From: Schizophyllum amplum
Taxonomy: Eukaryota > Basidiomycota > Agaricomycetes > Agaricales > Schizophyllaceae
NCBI GenBank assembly: GCA_007026445.1
Contig: VDMD01000008.1
Coordinates: 124,001 to 188,000 of the forward strand
Reading direction: 5' to 3'
Length of the DNA: 64,000 bases
Part shown: positions 51,799 through 61,900 of the stretch, one piece after another
Numbering within the stretch: position 1 is the first letter of the stretch
Layout of the letters: the number at the start of each line of letters is the position of its first letter
Translations under genes and position numbers: made by a program
Notes under the pieces: model-generated
What the model saw: the letters and a program-made list of their open reading frames with translations, nothing else
Told to the model about the DNA's origin: nothing
The model's database searches: none

Positions 51799-53121
51799 TC
51801 ACTGTGATCTGGCCGTGTCTAAATACTCGATCATCATGGAATCGCCGACCGCACTGTCCAGAACTGCGACCATCGTGCCACAAACGCGTCTCCTTTTCGC
51901 CCTCGACGCGTAGACTGCTTGCACCACTTTGACTATCCTGTCAGGTATCCAGCCCTCGTATCCGTTGAGCAAGTCCATGGCGCGCAAGTTCGGAACAAGC
52001 GGCGGGACACCGTCTCGGCAGACCAAACATCTCAAGAACTTCTCGGATACCGTTGAGTTGGCGATGTACAACTCTTCGAGGGCATTGAGCCTTTCCAGCA
52101 CGCGGATTAGCCCAGGCCCGGTATCGACATCGAATGCGGAGTCCGAGATGTCAATCCGGAGGCGAGTGAGGTGGGGGAGGGAGTGACGGGTGGCATAATC
52201 CAAAAAGACCTCGAGAAAATACGATGGCGTGTCGAAGACGCGGAGTTCGTTGAGATGTGGTGCATCGATGTACGAGAGTAACGCACACGCCTCGTACCCT
52301 AACTCCAAGGCGGTCAATGAATGCATGGCGCATACATTCCTGGTAGGACCGGTTGGCATGGCCTCGAAGGAAAGAGGGAGAGGCGGCATATTGATATCGA
52401 GCCGCTGGAGCGTAGCACCACATTGCTGCAGCAGAGGAATGACGTGCGCGACGGGGAAGGAGGTCATGGCATTGATGGATACCCTCGTCAGCGCACACGA
52501 GGCTGAGCGAAGGACGAACACGTGGTCGCTCGTCACCCCGGCGATAGCAAGCGTCAATTCTTGAAGCCGCGGGGCGTCGAAGCACGAGAGAAGTCCCTCT
52601 TCGTCCAGCCCTTGATCGTTCATGATACGTAGTAAACTGAGGTTGGGAGTGACGAACGGGTCGCCCCTACTGGGGCGGAACGCGCCTGCCTGGCCGATGA
52701 TGGAGACAGAGCGCCACCTGGAAGCATATGGGCGAAGCGTGTCGAGGAAGAGCTGTACGACCACTGCCGAGTCACAGCACAGATCGAGCGCAGAGTCGCC
52801 TGTGAGGGAGAAATAATGTGCCATGTATAACTCCAGGTCGCGCCGAGACGACACGGCCACACACATCCAGAGCTGTGGTGTGTCGCGCGCGAGTCTCCGC
52901 CAGAAGGTGCTAACGCGTGATATGGCACGAGCCGTAGAGAGCTGCCTGTATTCATCTTCCGAACGTGTGGCAGTAATGAAGATCTCCAGCAGGACGTCGG
53001 GGACGAGGCGATGAATAGGAGCGATGAGCGATCGTTGGCCGTCCTGAGGCGCTGCAACTTCCTTGCGCTCGCGAGACGGTACAAGATCGCTGCGCTGCGT
53101 GTCTATATCGGCATCGGACAT
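51799..53121 (-). CDS. F-box protein, tandem copy 1
   Basis: ATG 53121 (MSDADIDTQRSDLVPS). The F-box is near residue 35 (VHRLVPDVLLEIF-like, here IHRLVPDVLLEIFITA, then RVSTFWRRLARDTPQLWMCV), followed by a leucine-rich body (SLTGDSALDLCCDS; SRWRSVSIIGQAGAF; LTALELGYEACALLSYIDAP). Nearly identical to the next gene but lacking about 28 codons of the N-terminal helix, an in-frame loss. The frame ends at 51799, but a GTGAGT donor close before that stop and a CAG acceptor near 51758 could add a different tail. Putative SCF adaptor. Confidence 0.8.
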   Translation of the reverse strand: MSDADIDTQRSDLVPSRERKEVAAPQDGQRSLIAPIHRLVPDVLLEIFITATRSEDEYRQLSTARAISRVSTFWRRLARDTPQLWMCVAVSSRRDLELYMAHYFSLTGDSALDLCCDSAVVVQLFLDTLRPYASRWRSVSIIGQAGAFRPSRGDPFVTPNLSLLRIMNDQGLDEEGLLSCFDAPRLQELTLAIAGVTSDHVFVLRSASCALTRVSINAMTSFPVAHVIPLLQQCGATLQRLDINMPPLPLSFEAMPTGPTRNVCAMHSLTALELGYEACALLSYIDAPHLNELRVFDTPSYFLEVFLDYATRHSLPHLTRLRIDISDSAFDVDTGPGLIRVLERLNALEELYIANSTVSEKFLRCLVCRDGVPPLVPNLRAMDLLNGYEGWIPDRIVKVVQAVYASRAKRRRVCGTMVAVLDSAVGDSMMIEYLDTARSQ

Positions 53122-53560
53122 CGCGGTCTGCAGCGCGGCGCTCCGGTAGCTCCAGGCGGCGTGCGTCTCGTTTGCTCTATCTCGTTCGTAATGAGCGGCA
53201 ATTGAACGGGTCAGCGATTAGACTCACATTAGCCTGTATCAGATGCGACGGCGCCGACCGCGAAGGGCGAAGGCAAGCCTTGGAGGCTGTGTAAATGCAC
53301 AGTTTTGCTTCGGTACCGTCCGCAAGCCGGATCACACACAAAGCACGTGACATATTATGTTGAGCTTTAATGGAGACTCCTTCGGACGCAGTGCCATTGT
53401 TCTCGGTGAATGGCTTGCGCGTATATGTACTATATGGTGTTGCTATGGTACTAGAGGATGTACACAAAATCGCTGTGCAGAGCTGTCGTACAGCGTCGAT
53501 AATCAAGGTCACGTGTTGCTCTCGCGTCACTGCGATGCTCTCGATCCCGACGGCCCTGGC
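53122..53560. other. spacer between tandem F-box copies
   Basis: Upstream region of copy 1 and 3' region of copy 2. GGCTCAAGAGACT(T/C)CGATACTCCTGCG occurs here at 53558 and behind copy 1 at 51731, so the duplicated unit includes 3' flanking DNA. Confidence 0.5.
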
Positions 53561-55024
53561 TCAAGAGACTCCGATACTCCTGCGAAGTAAGTCAGAACAA
53601 AGAAGAACGAGTGCCGCCTGCTCACTTGAATCGACCATGTCTAAAAACTCGTCCAGCACGGATTTGCCGACCGCATCCAAAGCTGCGACCGTCGTGCCAC
53701 AAATTCGTCTCCTTTTTGCCCTAGATGCGTAGACTTCTCGCTGCACTTTGGCTATCCTGTCAGGTATCCAGCCCTCGTATCCGTTGAGCAAGTCCATGGC
53801 GCGCAAGTTCGGAACAAGCGGCGGGACACCGTCTCGGCAGACCAAATATCTCAAGAACTTCTCGGATACCGTTGAGTTGGCGATGTACAATTCTTCGAGG
53901 GCATTGAGCCTCTCCAGCACGCGGATTAGCCCAGGCCCGGTATCGACATCGAATGCGGAGTCCGAGATGTCAATGCGGAGGCGAGTGAGGTGAGGGAGGG
54001 AGTGAAGGGTGGCATAATCCAAAAAGACCTCGAGAAAATACGATGGCGTGTCGAAGACGCGGAGTTCGATGAGATGTGGTGCGTCGATGTACGAGAGTAA
54101 CGCACACGCCTCGTATCCCAACTCCAAGGCGGTCAATGAATGCATGGCGCATACATTCCTGACAGGACCTGTTGGCATGGCCTCGAAGGAAAGAGGGAGA
54201 GGCGGCATATTGATATCGAGCCGCTGGAGCGTAGCACCACATTGCTGCAGCAGAGGAATGACGTGCGCGACGGGGAAGGAGGTCATGGCATTGATGGATA
54301 CCCTCGTCAACGCACGCGAGGCTGAGCGAAGGACGAACACGTGGTCGCTCGTCACCCCGGCGATACCAAGCGTCAATTCTTGAAGCCGCGGGGCGTCGAA
54401 GCACGAGAGAAGTCCCTCTTCGTCCAGCCCTTGATCGTTCATGATACGTAGTAACCTGAGGTTGGGAGTGATGAACGGGTCGCCCCTACTGGGGCGGAAC
54501 GCGCCTGCCTGGCCGATGATGGAGACAGAGCGCCACCTGGAAGCATATGGGCGAAGCGTGTCGAGGAAGAGCTGTACGACCGCTGCCGAGTCACAGCACA
54601 GATCGAGCGCAGAGTCGCCTGTGAGGGAGAAATAATGCGCCATGTATAACTCCAGGTCGCGCCGAGACGACACGGCCACACACGTCCACAACTGTGGCGT
54701 GTCGCGCGCGAGTCTCCGCCAGAAGGTGCTGACGCGTGATATGGTACGAGCCGTGGAGAGCTGACTGTATTCGTATTCCGAACGTGTGGCAGTAATGAAT
54801 ATTTCCAGCAGGACGTCTGGGACAAGGCGATGAACAGGAGCAGTGACGAGCGATCGTTGACCGTCTTGAAGTGCCGCGACTTCCTGGCGCTGGTTTCCTG
54901 ATGCCACATTTTCCGAAAGGATTTCGGCATCTAGAAGAGACAATTTTTCGAACATCGCCTCAAGTGCCTGGATAGACGGGTCAGAGTCATGACCGCTGCG
55001 CTGCGTGTCTATATCGAAAGACAT
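53561..55024 (-). CDS. F-box protein, tandem copy 2
   Basis: 487-residue frame from ATG 55024 (MSFDIDTQRSGHDSDPS). It has a complete N-terminal helix (IQALEAMFEKLSLLDAEILS), then the same F-box (VHRLVPDVLLEIFITA; RVSTFWRRLARDTPQLWTCV) and leucine-rich body as copy 1. Nucleotide identity to copy 1 is above 90 percent over about 1.3 kb by eye; the period is about 1.82 kb. The C-termini diverge after RRICGTTVAALDAVG. A splice donor (GTGAGC after the DMVDSS codons) may end the coding sequence differently from the open frame. Putative SCF adaptor. Confidence 0.82.
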   Translation of the reverse strand: MSFDIDTQRSGHDSDPSIQALEAMFEKLSLLDAEILSENVASGNQRQEVAALQDGQRSLVTAPVHRLVPDVLLEIFITATRSEYEYSQLSTARTISRVSTFWRRLARDTPQLWTCVAVSSRRDLELYMAHYFSLTGDSALDLCCDSAAVVQLFLDTLRPYASRWRSVSIIGQAGAFRPSRGDPFITPNLRLLRIMNDQGLDEEGLLSCFDAPRLQELTLGIAGVTSDHVFVLRSASRALTRVSINAMTSFPVAHVIPLLQQCGATLQRLDINMPPLPLSFEAMPTGPVRNVCAMHSLTALELGYEACALLSYIDAPHLIELRVFDTPSYFLEVFLDYATLHSLPHLTRLRIDISDSAFDVDTGPGLIRVLERLNALEELYIANSTVSEKFLRYLVCRDGVPPLVPNLRAMDLLNGYEGWIPDRIAKVQREVYASRAKRRRICGTTVAALDAVGKSVLDEFLDMVDSSEQAALVLLCSDLLRRSIGVS

Positions 55025-55351
55025 CGCGGTCTGAAGCGCGCTGTTACGGTGTGTCTCGTGCGCGCTGTCTTGTTTGCAAGATTGAGAAGCAGTTGAGTAG
55101 GCCGGCGATTAAACGTACATCAAGTGCGACCAGGGTGCGACAGCGCTTGATAAACTTCAATGAAGGTTGCGATGAAGGACGAAGTTGAACGACGAAGACG
55201 ACGGCCGTCGTCCGCGTCAGGATTCGGTAAACCGGCCCGGATGTATGTCAATGAGCTCAACGCGGACGGCGATGGCGCCAAGATGGCGCCAATCAGGCGC
55301 TGACCAGAATCGAGCGCGTTGCTCCGGACGCTCATCATCCCCTCCACCATT
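55025..55351. other. divergent intergenic region
   Basis: About 330 nt between F-box copy 2 (-) and the mitochondrial carrier gene (+), presumably both promoters. No element recognised. Confidence 0.4.
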
Positions 55352-58300
55352 ATGGCCCCCTCGTCCAAGACCGCGGCGACACTGAACGAGCTCGCCGCCG
55401 GTAGCGTGGGCGGCGCCGCGCAGGTCCTCGTCGGGCAGCCGCTGGACACCGTGAAGACGCGCGCGCAGATCGCACCAGGTGCGTATACGCGTTTCCCCTG
55501 CTGAAAAAAACCTGCTGACGCGTCTTTAAACATGATTCAGCTGGCATGTTTGTGAGAGATATCTCGCGAACAAGATAACCTACTTACGAACGATCGTGAC
55601 ACTCCTGCAGAAAGGCCCGATGGACATTCTCTTGCAGACCGTGCGGAAGGAGGGCTTTCTCGCGTTGTATAAGGGTGCGTCTTAGTGTCCTCCATGTAGA
55701 TAAATATGTACTGAATCCTTGAGCGCAGGGATGGCGAGCCCTCTGTTCGGTATCGCGGGCGTCAACTCGCTGTTGTTCGCCGCGTACGGCGTGTCGAAGC
55801 GCATCATCTCTCCTTTCCCGCAGCTGTCGCTGAAGGAGACAGCTGCAGCAGGCGCGATGGCGGGCGCTATCAACGCCGTGCTGGCAAGTCCAGGTGCGCT
55901 TGGTTCATATCCCATGTTGCGCCATCGTCGAGCGCGCACCATCGGTTTGCATGGCTCAAGCCCCCGTCTTGCTCATGTCCCCGCGCTCCCTTGCTTTCCT
56001 GGTCCTCCTCATGCCTTTCCTTCTGCTTTATCACAGCCGCTGACTCCCTCCCCTCACAGTCGAGATGTTCAAGGTACGCATGCAGGGCCAGTACGGCGAC
56101 AAGACCGACAAGCGCCTCAGCGTCATCGCGCGCGAGATGTGGTCCCAGTGGGGGTTTAGGAAGGGTGTGATGCGGGGGTACTGGGTGAGTCTTCAGTCTT
56201 GGTTCGCCACTTGGTTCGCCGCGCGTTCAGGCTTCGGCGTGTATTGGGCTTTGACGTATGGCCGATTGCATCGTGAGCTCCGGGCGGCATACCAGCTTTC
56301 GAGTTATGCCCCCTCTCATCGCTTCGTTCATCTCTTGCCTTTTACACGCGTCCGTCTCTGCGGCCTCTTCTCCCTTCTTGGCATGCCTTTGCAATGACCC
56401 TATACTCGTTTCGCGAGCGCCGGCGTTCTCTGCACTGATCTAGCGAACTGACATCCTTGCACTCGTTCCGCGTCCGCTGACGCTCCCGTCCCGTGTGTTG
56501 TCCGCTAACATCCCCGTCTCGTATCGTGTGCGCTGACATTCCTCCTCAGGTCACCGTCGCGCGTGAGATTCCCGCCTATGCAGGGTGAGTTCTCGTGTCT
56601 CCTGCAGTTGTCAATGTTGTTATTCCCTTCACTTGCCGTTCTTTCTTCACTTGCCTTTCTTTCTTCACTTGCCTTTCTTTCTTCACTTGCCATTCTCATC
56701 CCTCCTCCGCCTGCATTTCTCGTCTGTCCCTTAGTAGTCGGTCGTGCTCCTCCATCCTCGCCGCTCACTTCGGTCGCCCTCGCCGCTCATTTCGCCTTTC
56801 CTGGCTCTCGCCACACCCTTCGCCCCCTACTGACCCCCTCGGTGTTCGCGCCTGAGCTATACCTTGCCTTTCCCGTGTCACGTCTTGCGTTCCCCGTGCC
56901 ATATTTTGCGTTCTGCGTCTCACATTTTGCGCATGTTGTCCTGTGTTCCTCGCGAGCTGTACCACAGTCTCCTCGCGCGCTGTACCGTATCTTCCTTTCT
57001 CACCTCTTCCTTCCTCTTCGCCGGTCTTCCTCTTTGCCAGCTTTACTGTCCGCGTTTCCCTCAATGTCTCCTTTTCCCGTCTTCCTTCGTTGCCCCGTCT
57101 TCCTCCCTTTCCCCCGTCTTCCTTCCCTTTCCCATCTTCCTTCCCTTTCCCATCTTCCTGCCTTTTCCCATCTTCCTTCTTGCGTCTTTTATCATCCCGT
57201 CTGTTGTATTTCTTTCAAATAACCGATTTACTAAACATCTTTACCGAACAATCCCGCTGATCATCTTCGTCTAGATTTTATACTGGTGCGTGTTTCAATG
57301 TCACGTCTCCTGCGCGTCGAGCTCCTGGGCTACTTCTCCCTCTGTGGCATCATTCGCGTCTTCGGCGCGTCACGAGCGTGTCTTTCACCCCGCTCGCGTC
57401 TCTCTCACCTCGATCGCGTCTCCTGCGCGTGCCCTAAACCCCATCCCACGACTAACCCCATCCCACGACTAACCACGGGACGGTCACTAACCTCCCCACG
57501 CACAGCATACGAATTCTCCCGGCGCCAATTCGCCCAGAAATATGGGCCTGAACTTCCGGTTTGGGCGGTGCTTGCGAGTGGTTCGACGGGTGGGGTGAGT
57601 GACAGTGATTTTTGGTTGCCGTTGCTGGGGTTTTTGTCGTGGCTTGAATCCTCATCGGTGCTTGCGTTCCCCGATTTTCCCTTCGTATAGGCAACCTGGT
57701 CTCCACTCTTACATTGTTATCGTCCTCTCGCATAGTCTCTTTTCCTCTCGAGACTTCCTTTCATTACGCTCCCAGTTCCTTTCCTATCAGCTGCGCTCCA
57801 TCATTCTCCCTCAGGCTTGCTAACAACCGCCCTCCCCAGATGGCCTACTGGCTCTCCTCCTACCCCCTCGACGTCGTCAAGTCGCGCGTCCAACTGCGCA
57901 CCACGCCGCCCACTGGCACCCCCGTGCAGTATATCGCGGCCGAGCTCCGTGCGGTGGTCGCCGAGGGCGGCGTCGCGGGGCTGTTCCGGGGATTGTCGCC
58001 GACGCGTGAGTGGTTGACCAGTTGTGTTGACCTTTATTTTTTCTTGTTGTTTTCTTGTTTGTTCTTCTTGTGTTTGGTCGGCTGGGCTTTTGGGGTGCTG
58101 CGGTTTTCGGGGTTGATGGAGAGCTGGCTATGTGTGGTGTCTGAACGCTCTGGATCGCTGGGAGTTCTGAATTGCTCGAATTTCCGCGTCCTTATCCGCA
58201 CGCCTCGTTCTGCGTGGCTTTGAACTGACTTCTGCATGGCCCTGAACTGATTTTTCGCTCTTCGCCCGCCGCGGGCATCGTACTGGACTACCTTACTGTT

Positions 58301-58596
58301 CATGACTGTGGTACTGATTCCTTGCTCTCAACAGTCATCCGTAGCATCCCGGCGGCGGCATCGACCTTCGCGGCGTATGAGTTGACTAGAGGTGAGTCCC
58401 GTATTATTGTATGAAGTCTCCCCTTGCCTCTAGTTCCGGCGGATGTAGCCTCGGCGTTGTATGCCGTTGTTCCCGACCTTGGCTGGCGTCATTGCCGACC
58501 TCGTTTGTCATCATTACCATTGGTCCTTCTTTTCTGAATGCGAACGGCTTGCTGATGTCGCACGCAGAGTTCTTGGAGAAGACGACGGGTGTGTAG
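55352..58596 (+). CDS. mitochondrial carrier family protein (SLC25-type), eleven exons
   Basis: Six-helix inner-membrane carrier moving a small metabolite. ATG 55352 (MAPSSKTAATLNELAAG). Carrier signatures: QPLDTVKTRAQ in repeat 1, VEMFKVRMQG in repeat 2 (with V where P is usual), and YPLDVVKSRVQL in repeat 3. FLALYKGMASPL, VAREIPAYAG and EGGVAGLFRGLSPT are also typical. Exon ends fit GT-AG with consistent phase, and two exons are only 11 nt (55541-55551 and 57275-57285). Both are needed for the reading AGMFKGPMDIL and AYAGFYTAYEF expected of the family. Intron 6 is long (56585-57274) and pyrimidine-rich. The pattern resembles carnitine/amino-acid carriers (CRC1, YMC1 group); the substrate cannot be fixed by eye. 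Stop 58594-58596. Confidence 0.88.
55541..55551 (+). other. 11-nt microexon 2 of the carrier gene
   Basis: CTGGCATGTTT between CAG and GTGAGA. With exon 1 ending at 55478 (phase 1) it restores the frame into KGPMDILLQTV and gives the family reading AGMFKGPMD. Without it the frame is lost. Confidence 0.75.
56620..57190 (+). repeat. pyrimidine-rich tandem repeats in carrier intron 6
   Basis: Two arrays: units of TTCTTTCTTCACTTGCC, about four copies at 56625-56695, and units of TTCCCTTTCCCATCTTCC or close variants at about 57105-57180. Between them the plus strand stays C/T-rich. They explain the unusual intron length (690 nt against about 60). Confidence 0.7.
57275..57285 (+). other. 11-nt microexon 7 of the carrier gene
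   Basis: ATTTTATACTG between TAG and GTGCGT. It links PAYAG (donor at 56585) and YEFSRRQF (exon from 57506) in frame as GFYTAYEF, the expected carrier sequence. Confidence 0.8.
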
Positions 58597-58964
58597 GAAG
58601 GGGGGACGGGAGACCTGGCTTTGCTCCGTCTACCCTGTACCCAGCCCTACTTGTTCGTGTACCTGCGCTCGCTCATGTATACCTATTTACGATCATATAT
58701 TGCTATATGGATTACATTGCTTCATTTCAAAGCGAAAGAGCTGCGCCGTGATACAAGAAGCTTTACAATACCAATTCTTTCCTGTACGATTTATGCCTCA
58801 CTTGCAAGCAATTCCACGGCAGCTATGAAAATGAAGATGAAGTATCGGTCATACTCTCGCGCCACTGCGATGCGTTTGACGTCGTTGATGATCCCGGTAT
58901 CCTGAAAAGATCGTCAACGAGGAGCTCAATAGGACGAGGCAAGACGAGTCTGCGATGATGCAGT
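58597..58964. other. intergenic between convergent genes
   Basis: About 370 nt: the 3' untranslated regions of the carrier gene (+) and the pseudokinase gene (-). Nothing else recognised. Confidence 0.4.
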
Positions 58965-61900
58965 TCAATGAGAAGATGAGACGCACCCAGGGACAACACC
59001 GTTGTTCCATTCACGTATGGCTCGTCGCCTGGGGCTGAAAGTGGACGTTGAATGTTGCAATCTCGTCTCACCAGGGAGCGAGCCTGAAAGAGACCCTCTA
59101 CGGCCATCTCGACGCGGCGAACTGGTGTCAATGATGCCGTTCTCCTGCCTGCCTGAGCGCAGTGAAGATGAAGGTCGTGCAGTGCTCGGATCCCTTGGAG
59201 GCCGAGTAGTCACCAGCGGGGACAACAGAAACGAATCATCTTGCGAAATTGATACGCCAGGCTGTGCAGCGCTCAGATCTCTGGGACGACGATTGATCAC
59301 CAGCGGCGACAACAAAAACGAATCATCTTCAAGCGAAAGTGATACGCCAGGCTCCGGTAAGGAGTGAGTGCGCCGAGGAGCTCTGCCATTTTCTTCGAGC
59401 GGCGCAAGTTGGCTGGACAAGCTCCCATGAGATGTATGAGACCACCCGTCTCCTCGCCTCGCGATAGAAATCGCTCCCATGGAGTTGGACAGTCGGTGGT
59501 CGTTATCACGCGGCTGGAACAGCACAGAACCTTCGGAATGCCTCGAGGCAACATCTGCGGCTGCTTGACGTGGCGGAGCGGCCTCAAAATCGTTCGCATG
59601 GCTTGCATTCGACCTCGGCGCTTCCGCTTCTAAAGGATAGTGTCTGGTGGATGATGTCGCCGCCTCGAGCTCTGCTACGTCCATCATGCGCGCCAACGCG
59701 GGCGCCCGCGTCATGAGAATATCCGGCGCCAGAGATGCGAGAGGCTCAAGGTACTCTGCGACGTCCTCCAAGGAATGCTTGCGGCGTGTAGGGTCGTACC
59801 GCAACAGCTCTACAATTGCATCCACCAGCATGACGGGTGCATCTTGCAGAAGTAGAGCCCGCAGATCAACAGGTGTGAAGGACTGTGCAGGGAGGGTAAG
59901 TCAACAGCAATGATAATAAAGCAAAAGAGGAACCGACCGCTCCGAGATGTGTAACACCTTCACCCCATGGGCCACCGCCCAGAACCACGTCATATGCATC
60001 GACTTCGACGCAGTCAGGGTCAGGACTACCCATGACCGACGCTATGACACGGAGAGAAGGTCTACTGAGCATAGCGGATGGCGTCGCAGCGGAGGCCACG
60101 GACGACTGTCGACGAAATCCTTGGCGCGTGACGGCAGCCGACACCCCAAAACGCGGGAACAGAGGCGCTCCCAAAACCAACTCCGCCGCGATGGTACCCA
60201 AAGACCATAAATCGATCCCCGGAGTGAGCGCAGCGCGCCTCAACCACTCCATCTCGGGCGCATGATAATACCCCGGGGAAGCGTCTAGGGATGTTACATG
60301 GTCGGCTGTTTGCCCACCCACGGTCAAGCCCGCAGCATGGCCTTGGGAAATAGCGCCTTCTCTGCCGTGTCGACGGTCGTCGTCAGTCCGAGCAAGGAAG
60401 TCATCGGTGTCCGCCGCAAAAGGCGGTCGCCTTGCCGCTCGCTCGCCAAACTCGCGCATGCCAAATGCGCGTCCCGCGACAACGTCTGCCAAAGAATTTG
60501 TACCTCTGTCTGCGGGCAAGTCGTCTCGAAAAATAGCGTGGTCAAGGCCGGACAGCTTCACCGTTAGGGCGTTAGCGTGGCTATCAAACGCGAGAAAAAC
60601 GTTTTCCGGACAAACAGCACAGTGTATGATGTGGTTTTCATGCAGATGCGCGAGCCCGCGCGCTAGCTGGATGAACACGCTGGATAAGAACGACTGTGGG
60701 AGAGGATATCCAGATGGACTGCACAGGACTTGACGGAGCGTCACCGGCAAGTACTCTGATACTGTAACGAGAGATCCACGGTCGTATTCGTCGCGAAAGA
60801 CGTCGAGTAGGGCAAGGATATTTGGGTGGCGCGGAATGCGAGCATGAACCTGGAGATTGAGGACATCAGCTTTGACGGCGTTCGACGGGCTGCTTCCTCC
60901 AACGTACGTTCAACCTAGTAATCAAGTCGCGCTCTGCCGATTCGAATTCGTCCCACGAGTTTGCATGCCGTCGCCAGGGAACACCATTTACAGCGACGAA
61001 GGTGCGTGGATATGCAGCATTCAACGGGCCCGTGCCGCCGCTTGTTCCATCCACGGCACCTTCCAATCGACATACATATCCGACAAGGTCTTGATACTTA
61101 ATGGGCGTATATTGTCGGTGTGCAGCGTCTGCGAAGTAGTCTCGTCAGCGGTGAAGGTGCGCGTGAAGAGGCATAGAAGCGCGTCCATGTGAAGAAAAAA
61201 AACGAACGTACTAGCGAGATGTGTAGCATGTAATGCCTGAGGCATGTCACAAGGAGCGCTATAGCGAACAGACTGCGCATGCTGTATGTTCTCCGGACGC
61301 GTTGCATTGGTCCGCACGCGCTGATCGCGATCACGAAGGCTACGACGGAGCCTCTGAAGGATACCTCCACGCAGCACGGCGCCGCTGTGAGGCGGTCGAA
61401 CGGTCGTCGTGAATGATGACGAGGAATTCGCGGTGATGCCATCGTCGTGGGTGGCTGCAATGTTGACAGATGGTAGCGCTCTGGGAGTGCCGATGGACAA
61501 GGCATGGGCGGAGGTTACATGGTCCGATGGTATGTGATCGAAGGGCAATGATGGCATGCGGGTTGGCTCGACGCGAGCGGCGTATATGTTTTCTGAGGTT
61601 CTGGACGTGCGACTGCGCGCAGGTTCTACATGGATGAGCAGGGGCGGAGCGCGAGGTCTCGAACTCGGGGCGGCTGGAAGCGATACGTGGTTTGGCGCCG
61701 CGGGAGGCTGATCAGGTGCTAGCCGACTGAACGGAAGCGGGTGTGATGACGGCGGATCGAGCGTTGAGCGGCTGGGTGGCAATGGCAAATGGGATGATGG
61801 CAATGGGCCGGGCATTATCCTCTCGCCACCATACGCGAAAAGCCTGTCCGCAATGTCCGTCAAAATACCTCTAAGCCGCTCATCGGTTATGTCAGGGATG

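Noticed and set aside
56563..57274. Open frames of 219 and 136 codons in the long carrier intron
   Set aside because: Composition (Phe, Leu, Ser, Pro) follows from C/T-rich repeats, with no domain, and splicing across the intron restores the carrier exactly.
57300..57350. LLGYFSLCGIIRVF in a carrier intron resembling LFGYFSLCRSIRNV of the transporter
   Set aside because: Only about 14 residues, no flanking similarity on either side, and the intron is low complexity; chance is more likely than a third transporter relic.
59002..59367. Plus-strand frame with repeats SxxxDxxSSC opposite the pseudokinase tail
   Set aside because: It is the complement of the duplicated EDDSFLLSPLV unit in the minus-strand gene and has no other support.
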